Assembly (NCBI GenBank): GCA_943735955.1
Contig: OX030955.1
Coordinates: forward strand, 8,685,269 to 8,749,268
Length of the DNA stretch: 64,000 bases
Source of the DNA: Piscicola geometra
Taxonomy: Eukaryota > Annelida > Clitellata > Hirudinida > Piscicolidae
Reading direction: 5' to 3'
The number at the start of each line of letters is the position of its first letter. Positions within the stretch are counted from its first letter, which is position 1. Below the pieces are notes generated by a model. The model saw only the letters and a program-made list of their open reading frames with translations. It was not told where the DNA came from and made no database searches. The position numbers and the translations under genes are program-made. Shown in pieces: positions 34,401 through 45,076 of this stretch.

Positions 34401-37193
34401 CCGGATGAGTAGTGCTCATGGTGGCTGTCACCAGTCAAGGCGTTATCACCGTTACTTTTTAGTAACGCCTCGTTGTTGTTGTTGTTGCTAATGTCAAAGT
34501 TGTTATTATTGTGGTTATTGTTTGTATTGTAGTTGTTGTTGTAGTTGCTAATGCTATAGTTGTTGTTTTTGTGCTTGCTGTTGTCACCTTGGCCACCTTC
34601 ATCCTCATCCTCGTCATCATCATCAGCACCATGGACGAGAGCATCTTTTTCTGAATGCTTGATGAGGTATTTCGAGATTGACAGATCATGACTATTCACC
34701 TTATATTCCCCAACTTCACTAACATCATTACCATCACCCCCACCCTCATCATTACCACCACCATCATCAACGTCGTCATCTTCGTAAACATTTTTGTTAT
34801 AGTTTGAGAGGCGGATGTCATTATCATTATTATTCAAGCGCGTAAAACATATTTTATCATTTTTGGTCAATATATTATTCAATTCATTATAATTATTATT
34901 CTTTTTATGATTGTTCTTATTGATATTTTCTTCGTAGCTTTTGGGCAGTTCTGGGAAGCTGGCTGTTCTGAACTTCAGTGAGCTTTCTGTGCAGGGGCAT
35001 GAATCGAAAGTCACAAATTCCTTCATTAATGTATAAAGGTAACTCAAAAGTTGAATCGTTATCGAACATTTAAACTTGGTTTACACATTTTTAATGGATT
35101 AACGGTTGGGTGCTTGGCTTTAGCTATTGCTTATTCATCAGTCTCGCAATTTCATGGATGCCATTTAGGAAGGATACTATGAATATGAAATAATTCAGGT
35201 AGTTCAAGGATGCGAGATACACACAACACTACACGCAAAATGAATTCAATGACATACACCACAATGAAGCAATGAGAAGAATGTTGAACACTATTCAAAG
35301 AATTTACAAATGAATAATGACTTTCGCATGACTTACAAAAGTCCATTCAGAGTCTATGAGACACTTTCAATGTTTATATAATACAGTCTTTATATAGTCT
35401 TTATATACAGTCTTTATATAGTCTGTATAGACCAATTTATAACTTATACAAAGACTATATAGACAAATTTATAAACTATCTAAATATAGACGAATATGGT
35501 CAATACTCATCGCTGAGGCTTTATTGAATGATCCGAAAGATTCTAAAAGAAATCGAAAACTTGCTTCACCTTATGATGGGCTTTCCTCATGGGCACAAGT
35601 TACACCCTTTCAAAAAAGTTACACCCTATGAAGACAAATTAAACCCTGTGTAGACAAATTACACCCTATGCAGACAAATTAAAGCCTGTGGAGACGAATT
35701 ACACATTATGAACAAAAGTTAAAATGAGGGGGTGACAACCTTTCAAGAAGTCTTCCTTGGCGATGTGCACGCAGTAATCGTCAGTGATGTCTTCCGGCAG
35801 TTCAAACGACTGCTGAGTTTTGTGTAGGAGGGTGGAGTTGAAGTTGTTGTTGATGTTGTTATGGTTGTTAAAGTTGTTGTTGTTGTTAAGGTTGTTGTTG
35901 AAATTTTTCTGGTTGTTGAGGTTGTTGTTGAAATGATTGTTGGAGAAATTATCATCAAAGTTAGATTTTTGATTTGAATCAAGAAAAGAGTCAAAGTTTG
36001 GAGTAGGCTTGAACTGGTTGAGAGACGAAAAGGAGATAGGGTCGTTTGACAGGAGACTTTGAGAGTGAACGTGGTGGCCAAGGGAGGGAGGGTCCAAGGA
36101 AGCTGTAGTGGCAGCTTCAGTGGCAGCTTTAGTAATGGTTGTTGTGGGAGCTTTAGTGGCATCTTTAGTAGTGGTTTTTGTGGAAACTGTAGTAGTTTTA
36201 TTGGCAGTTGTTTTAGAAACTGTGGTAGGAGTTCTAGTGGTGGGCAGATGCATTATAAGATCAGAGGTTTCTGGACCTATCTGGTTACTAGATGGTGTGG
36301 GTGAGTGGGTGTAGAGATGCGGAAAGAATGGGTTGTTGAATTTGGTGTGGTTGTTGTTGTTGGTGTGGCTGTTATTGTCGTTGTTGATGTTGTTGTTGTT
36401 AATGTTGATGTGGGGGCCATTTTGGTTTTTGATGTTGCTGTGATGATTGTTGTGGTTGTTGTTCAGATCGGCTTTGACATTGTTATTATTAATATCGACA
36501 TCATAATGGTGGCGATCATTATCATCGCCTCCATTGATTGCTTGAACGTTTTCCAATGTGAATTTTTTCACGTTGTTGAACACAGCCAGAACCTGAAAAT
36601 GAAAGGTTTCTGAATTGTTCTCAGTGAAAGTTATTAAGTGATTTGTACAAATAATAACGCAAGAAAAAATAGAAGTGTATATATTTATAATACGAAAAAT
36701 CAATGGAAATATGAAAATAAAGATACAAGCATCGTCATCATCATCACCATCACCACCACCACCATCATCACCATCATCATCATCATCATCATGCATGCCT
36801 TGTCATTGTCGTCAAGGACGTCGGTGATCTTGTCGTCAAGGTCAAGTACAGCCCCATCCAAGAGACAGATCCTCAAGGCCTCCAAGGAGACGCCATCTTG
36901 GCACTCCTACATGGTGGTTTTGGTGCTTTTAGGTGCTAAAAATAAGATAAAAATTAAATATTTTTTTAGAAAAACCAATTTCTTAAATAAATAAATTAAA
37001 TTTTTATGAAGTTTTTGAAATACATTAAAAAAAAATGAACGCAAACACACAGATGTAAAGCCCTCACCTGATCCGAAGAAGAAATCCGTTTGAATCTGAC
37101 GAAAGCTTCCCTTCTGAGGTGTGCAATGGTGTTGTCTGCTGGACCACAAGGCACCACCACCTTCAGACCTCCAAATGATACAGTTACCTTCAT
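28423..37193 (-). CDS. PARD3: PAR-3 cell polarity scaffold with a single recognisable PDZ domain
   Basis: Cortical polarity scaffold (PAR-3/PAR-6/aPKC). Minus-strand exons: 37193-37068, 36906-36799, 36592-35738, about 35003-34320, about 33980-33892, 33731-33606, 33144-33036, 32815-32791 (25 nt), 32616-32573, 32311-about 31635, a basic exon about 31540-31484, about 31314-29393, and 29292-28423. CR1 oligomerisation domain: MKVTVSFGGLKVVVPCG...LDLDDKITDVLDDNDK|VLAVF, close to human MKVTVCFGRTRVVVPCG...VAVF. PDZ1: KPIGMHVKPL, DGRLQVGDLVIEVNNISL, DPRLRAQDIFKSALDGPEIQ. Then directly GHLSEEPSRNSFHKSMG (the segment after PDZ3 in human), SLNKAIDKS plus a Glu run, a Lys/Arg-rich region, and a Gln-rich coiled-coil tail ending LRRARP. 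PDZ2 and PDZ3 are not found. Asn and Gln homopolymers are very long. Confidence 0.85.
31854..32015 (-). repeat. poly-Asn coding repeat in PAR-3
   Basis: On the minus strand this reads (TAC AAC AAC AAC AAT AAC)n, giving alternating Tyr and Asn runs (YNNNNN). Part of an exon, so length changes here alter the protein. Confidence 0.85.
34048..34286. repeat. 15-bp GTGTACACCACTAAA minisatellite, about 16 copies
   Basis: Nearly perfect 15-bp repeats in the PAR-3 intron before the PDZ1 exons. Each unit contains the palindrome GTGTACAC. The period of 15 leaves all frames open, producing false repeat peptides on both strands. Confidence 0.95.
35578..35710. repeat. about 26-bp degenerate tandem repeat in a PAR-3 intron
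   Basis: Units such as GACAAATTACACCCTATG and GACAAATTAAACCCTGTG recur four or five times, alternating two variants. Confidence 0.75.
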
Positions 37194-37755
37194 TTAATCG
37201 ATCTTTATCCCTTTAAACTGTATTTTGAGATTAATTTTTAAAAAGAATGGTTTTAATTTAGATTTTTCATTTTTTCAAGCTCTCTTTAGTTTTGAAAAAA
37301 AAACTTTTGATGGGTCATAACTTGTTGTTTGGGGGTCTGTTGATTTTGTGTTTACTTAATCACTTAATCAACAGGTGATTAAGGTGAGCGGTGTTGTGGA
37401 GTTTATCATAATTTTGAAATTTTTCATACAAGTTTTTGTGCAGCTAAATTTTTAATTCTAAAATTATGTAAAAATGTGTTTAAAAAAATTGAATGAACAT
37501 TAGAATCTAATATCTAATTTAGATATTTGCTGTAATGCCTTTTTAAAATCATGTAAATATTAAGAGAAAAAATAAGAAATTGAAAAATAGTAAAAAATGT
37601 TCATTAAATATAGGTTTTGAAATTTATTTATTTAATATACTTCACTTTGAATAATTGAGTGATAAAATACAATAATTTCATGCTTGGGATTTTAAATCTG
37701 TGAAATATTTATTTCATTATTAGGTCATAAAAAATTATTTAAAATAATCATTAAA
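37194..37755. promoter_or_regulatory. shared upstream region of PAR-3 (-) and RPP40 (+)
   Basis: The two start codons point away from each other and are 562 bp apart. The interval is AT-rich without an obvious TATA/CCAAT pair. A bidirectional promoter is inferred from arrangement only. Confidence 0.45.
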
Positions 37756-39965
37756 ATGTCCAAAAAAACTTGTTTTCAAGACAAATTATTATTTTTCACA
37801 AACAAGGATTCTAATGAAACCAAATCATGCAAAAGTTTGGACATCATAAGAAAGCATAACTTCATATATTCAGTAAGAATTCATTTTTCTAAGGTTTTAG
37901 TCATGAATAATACTTTTTATTATTAATTCAAGCCAAGCTAAATTATTCTCAGTTCTATAAGCTTGCTCTTTAATTCTTTATGCATGTAATAATCATATTA
38001 TAATTATAATATTATAATAATATTTTAAAAAACCACTTGTATACACAAACCAAAAATGTAAATATTTTTTTTACACAGATATCAGTTCTTATTCCTGGAG
38101 CTGAATTTGTTCCGAAGAATATAATCTCTGTAGAGAATATTCAGTACTTCACAGTTCCAAAGCTGAAACTTGTAACCCTAGTCGAGTCTATTTTCATAGA
38201 GGCGTTTGTTCAAAGAGGTCAGTAATATTTGAGTGAATTATATAAATAATAATAATAATTGAAAGAATAATAATATTGAAATTAATTCATACCAATTTAG
38301 TTTATTATTTTTCTTATTCCTCTATTCAGGTTCATTGTCAATTTTGTCAGTCAACAAAACACTCAACACTGATTCCACATTTTGCATCCTTCCTACAGGT
38401 TTAAATCCATTCAAATGAATTATTTTATTGATAAATTCAAACAATAAAACAATTCTAAAAGATTTTTTCACTTCGTGCCACACAACCATCACCACAGGTG
38501 TTCTGATTCTAAACCTCCTAAACGACCATTACGAATGCCTGGGTCTGGAAGGTAAGAAGTCAAAATTCTTCAAGGAAACTGGCAAGCATGTGGTGGAAGT
38601 TGACCTCAAGAACCTGAGGCTCGGTGCAGACTCCAGGAAACACCAGAGACTTCTGACGTGTCTTGCCAACTTCACTGAAGTCTTTGATGCTGTCTTCAAC
38701 TGGTGTCCCCAAGGTAACTATAAAAACTTGGATGTTTAAAATATTGATATTTTGTCTTGATATAAATATGCAGTACAAGGCTTACTACGTATGAGCAAAA
38801 ACTTTTAAATCTAATTATTCAAACTATATCCACACAACGTTCATTTCCTCATCTATTTCAAACCCCATACTTTCGCACACCACCCAACAGACGCCGACAC
38901 AGACCACCGGTCACCGCAAGCCTATTTGCTAGCACAGGGCTACATGTGTAAGGAGATGCAGGTGATAATAATAATAATAATAATTACGAGCATTATTATA
39001 GTGGCGTATAACCCGAACGAGCTTCGAGACCACTTAGGCTGCATATTTCATTTGCGCTTATGGGTTACTAGGGCATTGGTTGCACTTGAACCTAGGACCT
39101 TTTATTATTGGTTAAGCCGAGAGTCGTTACCGACTCGGCTACCCGTTCACCCAGGTGATGAAGAGTGAGTTCACCCACCATGGAACCTCTGTGCCATCCA
39201 TAGACCTCGTCAAACCATCCGAGACTGCCATTCAGGCCTTGCATGAGTGGATTGGCATGACCACTTGTCGATGGTGTGTGTGTGTGTGTGTGTGAGGTCT
39301 TTAAAGATTTGTGCGTGCGTGTTTGTGCTGAGTGAATGTCATTATTATCATTTTAGTTATTAGCATCATCATCAGTCTTCGCACCACCACCATCATCATT
39401 GTAGATGCATGACATTTTCAATTTTTTAATATAAAAGATCAAAAATACTAAAATTGATTTATTTCTTGTTTTGAATCCTCTCCACGATGAACACAAGCAC
39501 ACAATCCACCACAGTTCCTATGGCGATAACGAATCTTACGAAAACAACACGCAGCCTCCGCAACCGAACACTCAACACGAGCATCTCTCAGTCCTCAACC
39601 TTTCTGGCTTCTTTCCAACTTTCGTGGTCGAGCAGATTTTCAGGAATTTGAAGTGAGGGTCACTTCGGAATTGTTATTTCTCAACGCCACCATGACTCTT
39701 TTAAATGCGTTAAACTGACTTTAAAATCTGCTCTCTCCACAACGCATCACACCATTGAAGGTCGTACTTGGAAAGTGATGAGGGCACGGGTACACCCCCA
39801 TGGGCCTGTCTCAGCCTGCTTGGCTTCCAAGACTCGCCAGTCAGTCTCTCGAACAGTGAACACTGCCACATGTACAGTGGCGACAACAGCCACACCCTCC
39901 TCCTCTCCTCCGACCACTCCATCATCTCAATACTCAACCTACCATCCCATGCACTTCCTATGTGA
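37756..39965 (+). CDS. RPP40: RPP40, ribonuclease P/MRP protein subunit p40
   Basis: Nuclear protein subunit of RNase P and RNase MRP (tRNA 5' maturation, rRNA processing). Exons: 37756-37872, 38079-38217, 38330-38398, 38498-38713, 38891-38961, 39155-39273, 39515-39652 and 39761-39965 (stop TGA). Every junction is in phase. About 357 residues, the usual family size. Landmarks: ISVLIPGAEFVPKN, VESIFIEAFVQRGSLSILSV, DSTFCILPTGVLILNLLNDH and YECLGLEGKKSKFF (human YEELGLQGHPSQF). Then ALHEWIGM, and near the C-terminus PPWACLSLLGFQDSPVSLSN followed by SEHCHMYSGDNSHTLLLSSD (human PWVTLSVQGFADSPVSWEKNEHG). Intron 5 is a SINE. An Asn/Gln-rich insert precedes the last conserved block. Head-to-head with PAR-3. 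Confidence 0.9.
38967..39152 (-). mobile_element. family-A SINE that forms an entire RPP40 intron
   Basis: Read on the minus strand it runs GGGTGAACGGGTAGCCGAGT, TAACGACTCTCGGCTTAACC, CCTAGGTTCAAGTGCAACCA, then an (ATT)n tail after AATGCTCG. This matches copies at 9702-9892 and 40924-41060. It is flanked by AGGTGAT at 38960-38966 and 39153-39159 (CAGGTGAT if the preceding C is counted). The intron is 38962-39154 (193 bp), exactly insertion plus duplication, with no other sequence. Confidence 0.93.
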
Positions 39966-41293
39966 TGGCTTCATCATCTACCAACTACTGTCACTGTCAG
40001 GCCGTCTAATTTGCCTCTCCACCCGATCTTCCAAGTTTCCAACAGACCACTATACTATTTGATTTTGCTAAGTTATGATCAAGATTGTTTGAGTTTACAA
40101 TTCATAATTCTTTTGTGTATATATAAGATACTTTCTCGAAGGTGAATATCATGTTTGATCAAGAACTAAGATTGAAATGTATAGAATATAACGCTTCAAC
40201 AAATACAAAGGGAGTAGGTGAGAGTGGATGAAGTAAGTCGAACCTACAAAGCATGTCCATGCAGACGTAATCACTGATTGATTACAGCAAGTTAGTTAAT
40301 GCTACTACCTTTCGTTCTTGTTGTATTAACTGACAGAGCTTCAAGCGATGTGGTTGATGAATAATGTTAGTTATGCTACGACAGAACACTAAGCCAGTGG
40401 CGTTTGTGCGTGCATTAGGTCTTCTAAAGTACAATTTAAATATCATTATTACATTTTTACACGTGAAATAAAATAAACTTGTAAAGTAATAAAAAGTAAC
40501 TAGCTATTTACACGCCGTATGCACGCGTGAATATGGCTTGAACAGACGTTACGTGATTGAATAATGCGGTATGAACATCAAAATAATTGGCTTCTATGCG
40601 ATTCAAAGGCTTAAAGTACCCATCGATTCGACCGTATCGTATGTACAAAATGCGAAATTAAATTGGATTCAACGTGATGATGGAAAGTCAATAAATATTG
40701 ATAGAGTAACAAAACTAACAATGGAAATAGGAAGAAGGTCAGGCATGGTAGAGGTTGCCTCATGCATGGGTGCTTGGTGGTGGTATCTCAAAGGATTTAA
40801 GTGCTCATCGAGGCATTCATTTGAAGGAACGAAAATACGCGATAGCCGAATCCTTTACAAACTTTAGAGAACTTTAAAGAACGCCTCCACTGTAACTGAA
40901 TCATCAACGTGCTATCTTACAATGGTGGTGGGTGGACGGGAGACCGAGTGTGTGACGACTCTGCCTCAATTGTCCTAGGTTGGCTGAAACAGATGCCCTA
41001 GTAGCCCATAGGCGCGAATGAAATTTGCAGCTTAAGTGGCCTAGAAGCGTATCCGTGTGTGTGTGTGTGTGTGTGTGTTGGAGTTAGGTATAAACACGAT
41101 TAACTTGAACATTTTAAATAAACGATGAATATGTATATAAGTATATACAAGGCTGTCATTCTCAACGTCTATAGACACATTTCACAAAATAACGATGGAA
41201 TTTTCGATTGATACACTAAACATTGGTCAATGGTGGCTATTGTGAGTGGTTGGTTAGAAATGGGAGTGTATAGGCAGCGGCACTGGTGCAGCA
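39966..41293. other. intergenic region between RPP40 and the HMG-box gene (convergent)
   Basis: Holds the RPP40 3' flank, an unsupported 98-codon open frame (40571-40867), a family-A SINE (about 40924-41060), a short (GT)n, and the 3' UTR of the minus-strand gene. Confidence 0.6.
40924..41062 (+). mobile_element. tRNA-derived SINE, family A, copy 4 (3' truncated)
   Basis: GGGTGGACGGGAGACCGAGT, CCTAGGTTGGCTGAAACAG, GATGCCCTAGTAGCCCATAG, GCGCGAATGAAATTTGCAGC and GGCCTAGAAGCGTATC follow the family-A order. The (ATT)n tail is replaced by a (GT)n run. Confidence 0.82.
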
Positions 41294-44200
41294 TCAGTTG
41301 GAAGTAGTGGTGGTGGAGGGAGAGGAGGAAGAGACGTTCGATTTGTTGCCTTCATCGACGCACGAAGAGGCAGGAACGCTCAGGCCGTTCAAATCCTCGG
41401 AGGTCGACGACGACGCGACCACTTCGTTGCCGTTCATGTCATCACGCACCGCGATCGAGGTGATATGGTGCATCTGCTGCTGGTAGTGCTCGATGATCTG
41501 CTTCGCCTCCTCCAGCCGCTGCGTCAGCATCTGCACCTGACTCGTGCGCTCCGACAAGGCACTACGTAGCTGCTGCAGCTCCACCTCCAGCTGCTCCTTG
41601 CTCAGCGTCGGTGGCGACGATGCTGTGTTAAGCGACACCATGCCGGTGTTCGGGTCTACCGCCGTGATCAACGCACTGACGCCGTTCTCGTTTTTTAAAT
41701 AGATCTGCTTCTGCTGCTCGTCGTAGTAGAGCATGGTGGAAGAGTCCTTGAAGACGTCAGAAGCGAGGCCCTGTTGCGCCTGCAGTTGGTTCATGTCCAC
41801 TGAGCCGTCCATCTTCGAGTGCGGCCACAACCAGGAGTTCTGGTCGTTCGCCATCAGGTTCGAGACCAACGTGTCCACCTGCTTGTCGCCACTGCTGTTT
41901 GGTGGTGGAGGTGGCAGTGTTGTGCATTGATCACTTCATGCTGATAATATCAAACTCCTTTTTCAAATGTCTAAATGTCTAGTTAAACTAGTTATGAAGC
42001 CGTTTGTAGCCTTGATGGAAGAAGCGAGAGAGAATCAGAGAAGAGAAAGAAGGAAAACTACCTGATATTATTGCCGGGCATGAGTTGCAGTGATTGCGAA
42101 TGTTGCGCCAGAATGTTGACGAGGTTGTTGTCGATGTTGATGTTGCCGTCGCTGTTCGTGAAGAGAAGTTGCCCTGCCGACGAGAGGCCCGCCTGAGCCA
42201 GTACCTGTTGCGTGATCAGCTGTTCCGACGTCATCGAGTCTGCAGCCGTCGTCATAGACTCTTGCGTGATGATGGGGGTTGTGCTGTTGCTGTTGTTATT
42301 GCTTTGAGGAGTTGAGAGGTTGTTGTTGTTGTTGTTGAGACTGGTGGTTTGTTGCTGGTGGTGGTTGTTGCTGGGTTGCCAAGTGGTCGACACTGTGGTG
42401 GTGCTCAGGGCTCGGGTGTCCTTGCAGCGCTTCTTGTTGGGCGGTCTGACCGAGTCTGTCTCACTCATGCCCGTCATCTGCCTGTACTCGCGCAACTCGT
42501 TCTCGTAGCGTTCCTGTGGGGTGCACGCATTTGCAGTGTTATAACTAATATAGCAATTACCTTTGAAGTTTACATTTTGAATTAAATCATCGTAACAATC
42601 AATATAGGCAATGATGCATTCCTGTTTGATGTGAATTCTATGGTTTGAGAAAACCTTTTTAATCAGAAAATAATCATTTCAATGCATCCTATGTTGAAGC
42701 TACCTTCCTTTGTGCAATTTTTCCCTTATAAATTTAGACTTTTTTCAAAAATATCAAAACGATTACAAGACAAATATTTGCAGGTGCATTAAGCTCTAAT
42801 GATTGACCTTCATCAGAAATTTTGCTAACTACCCAATGTCCTTCAAGCTAGAAATATCAATAGTTTTATAAGAGAAGAATCACTGATCAGAACAATTAAT
42901 GCTTTACACAGGCAAAAAAGATTGTCACATTAATAAAGAAAAAGTGGATTATTTTGTAAAAATATTGAAAACAATATTTAAAGAAACCTTACCAGGGAGT
43001 TTAATTTTCATTATCTAGTGTGCTACACACAAACACACAAACACACACACACACATACACACACACAACACACACACACACACAAATAAAAACATTAAGA
43101 ATGCCATTAAGGATATATGAACAAAATTGACTTTATAAAAATAAAGGCAGTGAAAAAATCATTGTTAGAAACCATTTTGAAAGGTTAGAGACAGGTTTAG
43201 GGATAGTTGCACCAAGGGCTATTTTTACCAAGCTCAAATTTGTTCCTAAATTAAAAACAGATTTAATACAAACAAAATATTATTAGACTACATAAAAACA
43301 ACATAAATAAAAAAGAATATGAATCAGCACTGACCTTGTCCTTGATGAAGTACTCGTTGTACTGCTGCTTCTGACTCGCGTCGAGGTCTCTCCAGATGGC
43401 GCCCACAATCGCTCCGATCTCCGTCACCGAACTCAAGTGAGAGTTTGCCGCCTTCACTTGAGGCCAGATCTGTCGTTTAGTGGAATGAATCATTGGTTTT
43501 GAAGTGATGGAGTGTTTAGTTAGAAGCATATAATAATTTAATAAATTTATTATTTTATATGCTTAAAATTAAGATTATTAGTAATTATAAAATATTATAA
43601 AATTATAAATCTTATAGAATATAGTCTTTTTTAGCAAAGTTGTTTTGAGTTCTAATTGCAAAGAGTACTCACAGCTTTGCTGAACATCATGTAAGTGTTG
43701 AGGGGCTTCTTAGGGACTTTAGGTTTGTCAGGCTTGTGAATTAGTTGTTGTTGTTGTAACGATGCCTGTGAAGTTTAAATAAAATATGATAAATCAACAC
43801 TTGAAATAACTTTAATAGAAAAGAAAAAAATTATAAATTAATGAAGCTTTGCTATAATTATACAAATATTTGTATTCAAAGATGTTACTTGAGATTCGAG
43901 TAGCATTTGTTGAGATTGATTAATGTCTGTGTCTACTTTTTGTGATAAAAGGTTTGATTGTGATTGTTGCAGTTGTTGCTGTAAAAGAAGCTGTTGTGCT
44001 AAGAAGTTTGAGTCTTGCTGTCCCGAGTCTGAAACAGGCGTGACCAGAAGATGGCCATCTTGGAAGGTGATCAGATTGTTGTTGAGGAAGTTGGTGGGAA
44101 CGCCTGAAGGAAGAAGCATCATTTGAAGCTGGTTGTTCCAGGCGTTTGCTTGGTTGTGGTTTTGAATGAGTTGTATGCTGGAGGAAGACAGTTCATTATT

Positions 44201-44311
44201 CATCAAACCATTGTTTTGATTTGAATCAACTAGTTGAGAAGTCTCCAAAACTTGTGAATCGTTTAAGCTACCGTTCTCAGAAGATTCTAATTTCATGTTA
44301 TTAGTTTCCAT
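41294..44311 (-). CDS. HMG-box nuclear protein with Gln-rich N-terminus and coiled coil
   Basis: Minus-strand exons: 44311-43889 (start METNN; an in-frame ATG at 44359 is also possible), 43765-43673, 43469-43335, 42513-42062 and 41894-41294, all in phase; about 567 residues. The N-terminus is Gln/Ser/Asn-rich (FLAQQLLLQQQLQQSQSNLL). One HMG box spans exons 2-4: KPKVPKKPLNTYMMFSKA, WPQVKAANSHLSSVTEIGAI, VGAIWRDLDASQKQQYNEYF, KDKERYENELREYRQMTG. The IGxIVGxxWRDL core resembles SMARCE1/BAF57 and also TOX-type boxes. A basic PNKKRCK follows. The C-terminus has a leucine-heptad helix (LSKEQLEVELQQLRSALSER, then VQMLTQRLEEAKQIIEHYQQ). The overall layout is not standard SMARCE1, so I leave it unnamed. 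Role in transcription or chromatin is inferred. Confidence 0.82.
43020..43086. repeat. (CA)n microsatellite in the HMG-box gene intron
   Basis: CACACA with AAACACA and ATACACA interruptions, in the intron between exons 43469-43335 and 42513-42062. Confidence 0.92.
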
Positions 44312-44359
44312 TTGTACAGATTCAAAGTAAAGGACACTCAAAGAAAGAGAAGCAAACAA

Positions 44360-45076
44360 AAACTAGAAATAAGGTTTAAATAATCTAATGAAACTTTAAA
44401 AACTATATAATCGAAAAATAGTTTTTAATCCGGATAACCAATAGAATCATAATATGGCTGGAAGTAGTTTTATTAGGTCGACAAACTTCGGTAGCTGCCG
44501 ATTAAATTGAACATAGTCGATTTTCATAGAATAATTTTTTTTAAACTGAACTGAACGTGGATTTCTACACATAAAATATAGAACAAAATTCAAATTTTGT
44601 ATTTATTTACGTCGGCCATTTTAAAAGTATTACAGGATGCTGAATTTTTAGATAGTGGTCTAAATCCAGCGCTTTACTAATGTTAAAAGTTAAGCAATAC
44701 ATTAAAAATTACATTAAAAAGTCTAATAATTGTTGCTTAAAAATCTAAAAATATAAATTTTCATTCATGATCAGCATGAAATTTATAAAAAAGTGAGCTG
44801 GACAAACATATCCAAAATTGAAATAGTTGCTAGGCGAAATTGTTGCTAGTGTAAACTAACCATGGTTTCTTGGCAAGTGCTTGTGCAAACTGAGTGCTTG
44901 AAGGAACTTGGAGTTTAATAGTGATTGGTTTAACGCGTCAAATATTGTTGCTACCCAGCTAACAACTTCATTGAACATTTCAATTTGAAATAAATCTAAT
45001 CATCCAAAATCATCATTTATTTGTGAATCCATCTGAAAACTATTAGTAATGAAGGGTACGCAAAAATAAAAGAACA
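44360..45076. promoter_or_regulatory. shared upstream region of the HMG-box gene (-) and dynein gene (+)
   Basis: The start codons diverge and are about 720-765 bp apart. AT-rich; no TATA box recognised near 45077. A shared or back-to-back promoter is inferred from layout. Confidence 0.4.

Noticed and set aside
34009..34431. Tandem peptide repeats (FSGVH, VYTLV, YTTKV)
   Set aside because: Translations of a 15-bp intronic minisatellite in every frame; no start context or splice logic. I considered a repeat-protein gene and dropped it.
38926..39168. 80-residue open frame through the SINE
   Set aside because: It is RPP40 exon 5 read into the SINE intron; conservation and phase require splicing.
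40571..40867. 98-residue intergenic open frame
   Set aside because: No recognised motif, no splice partner, beside a SINE; probably chance.
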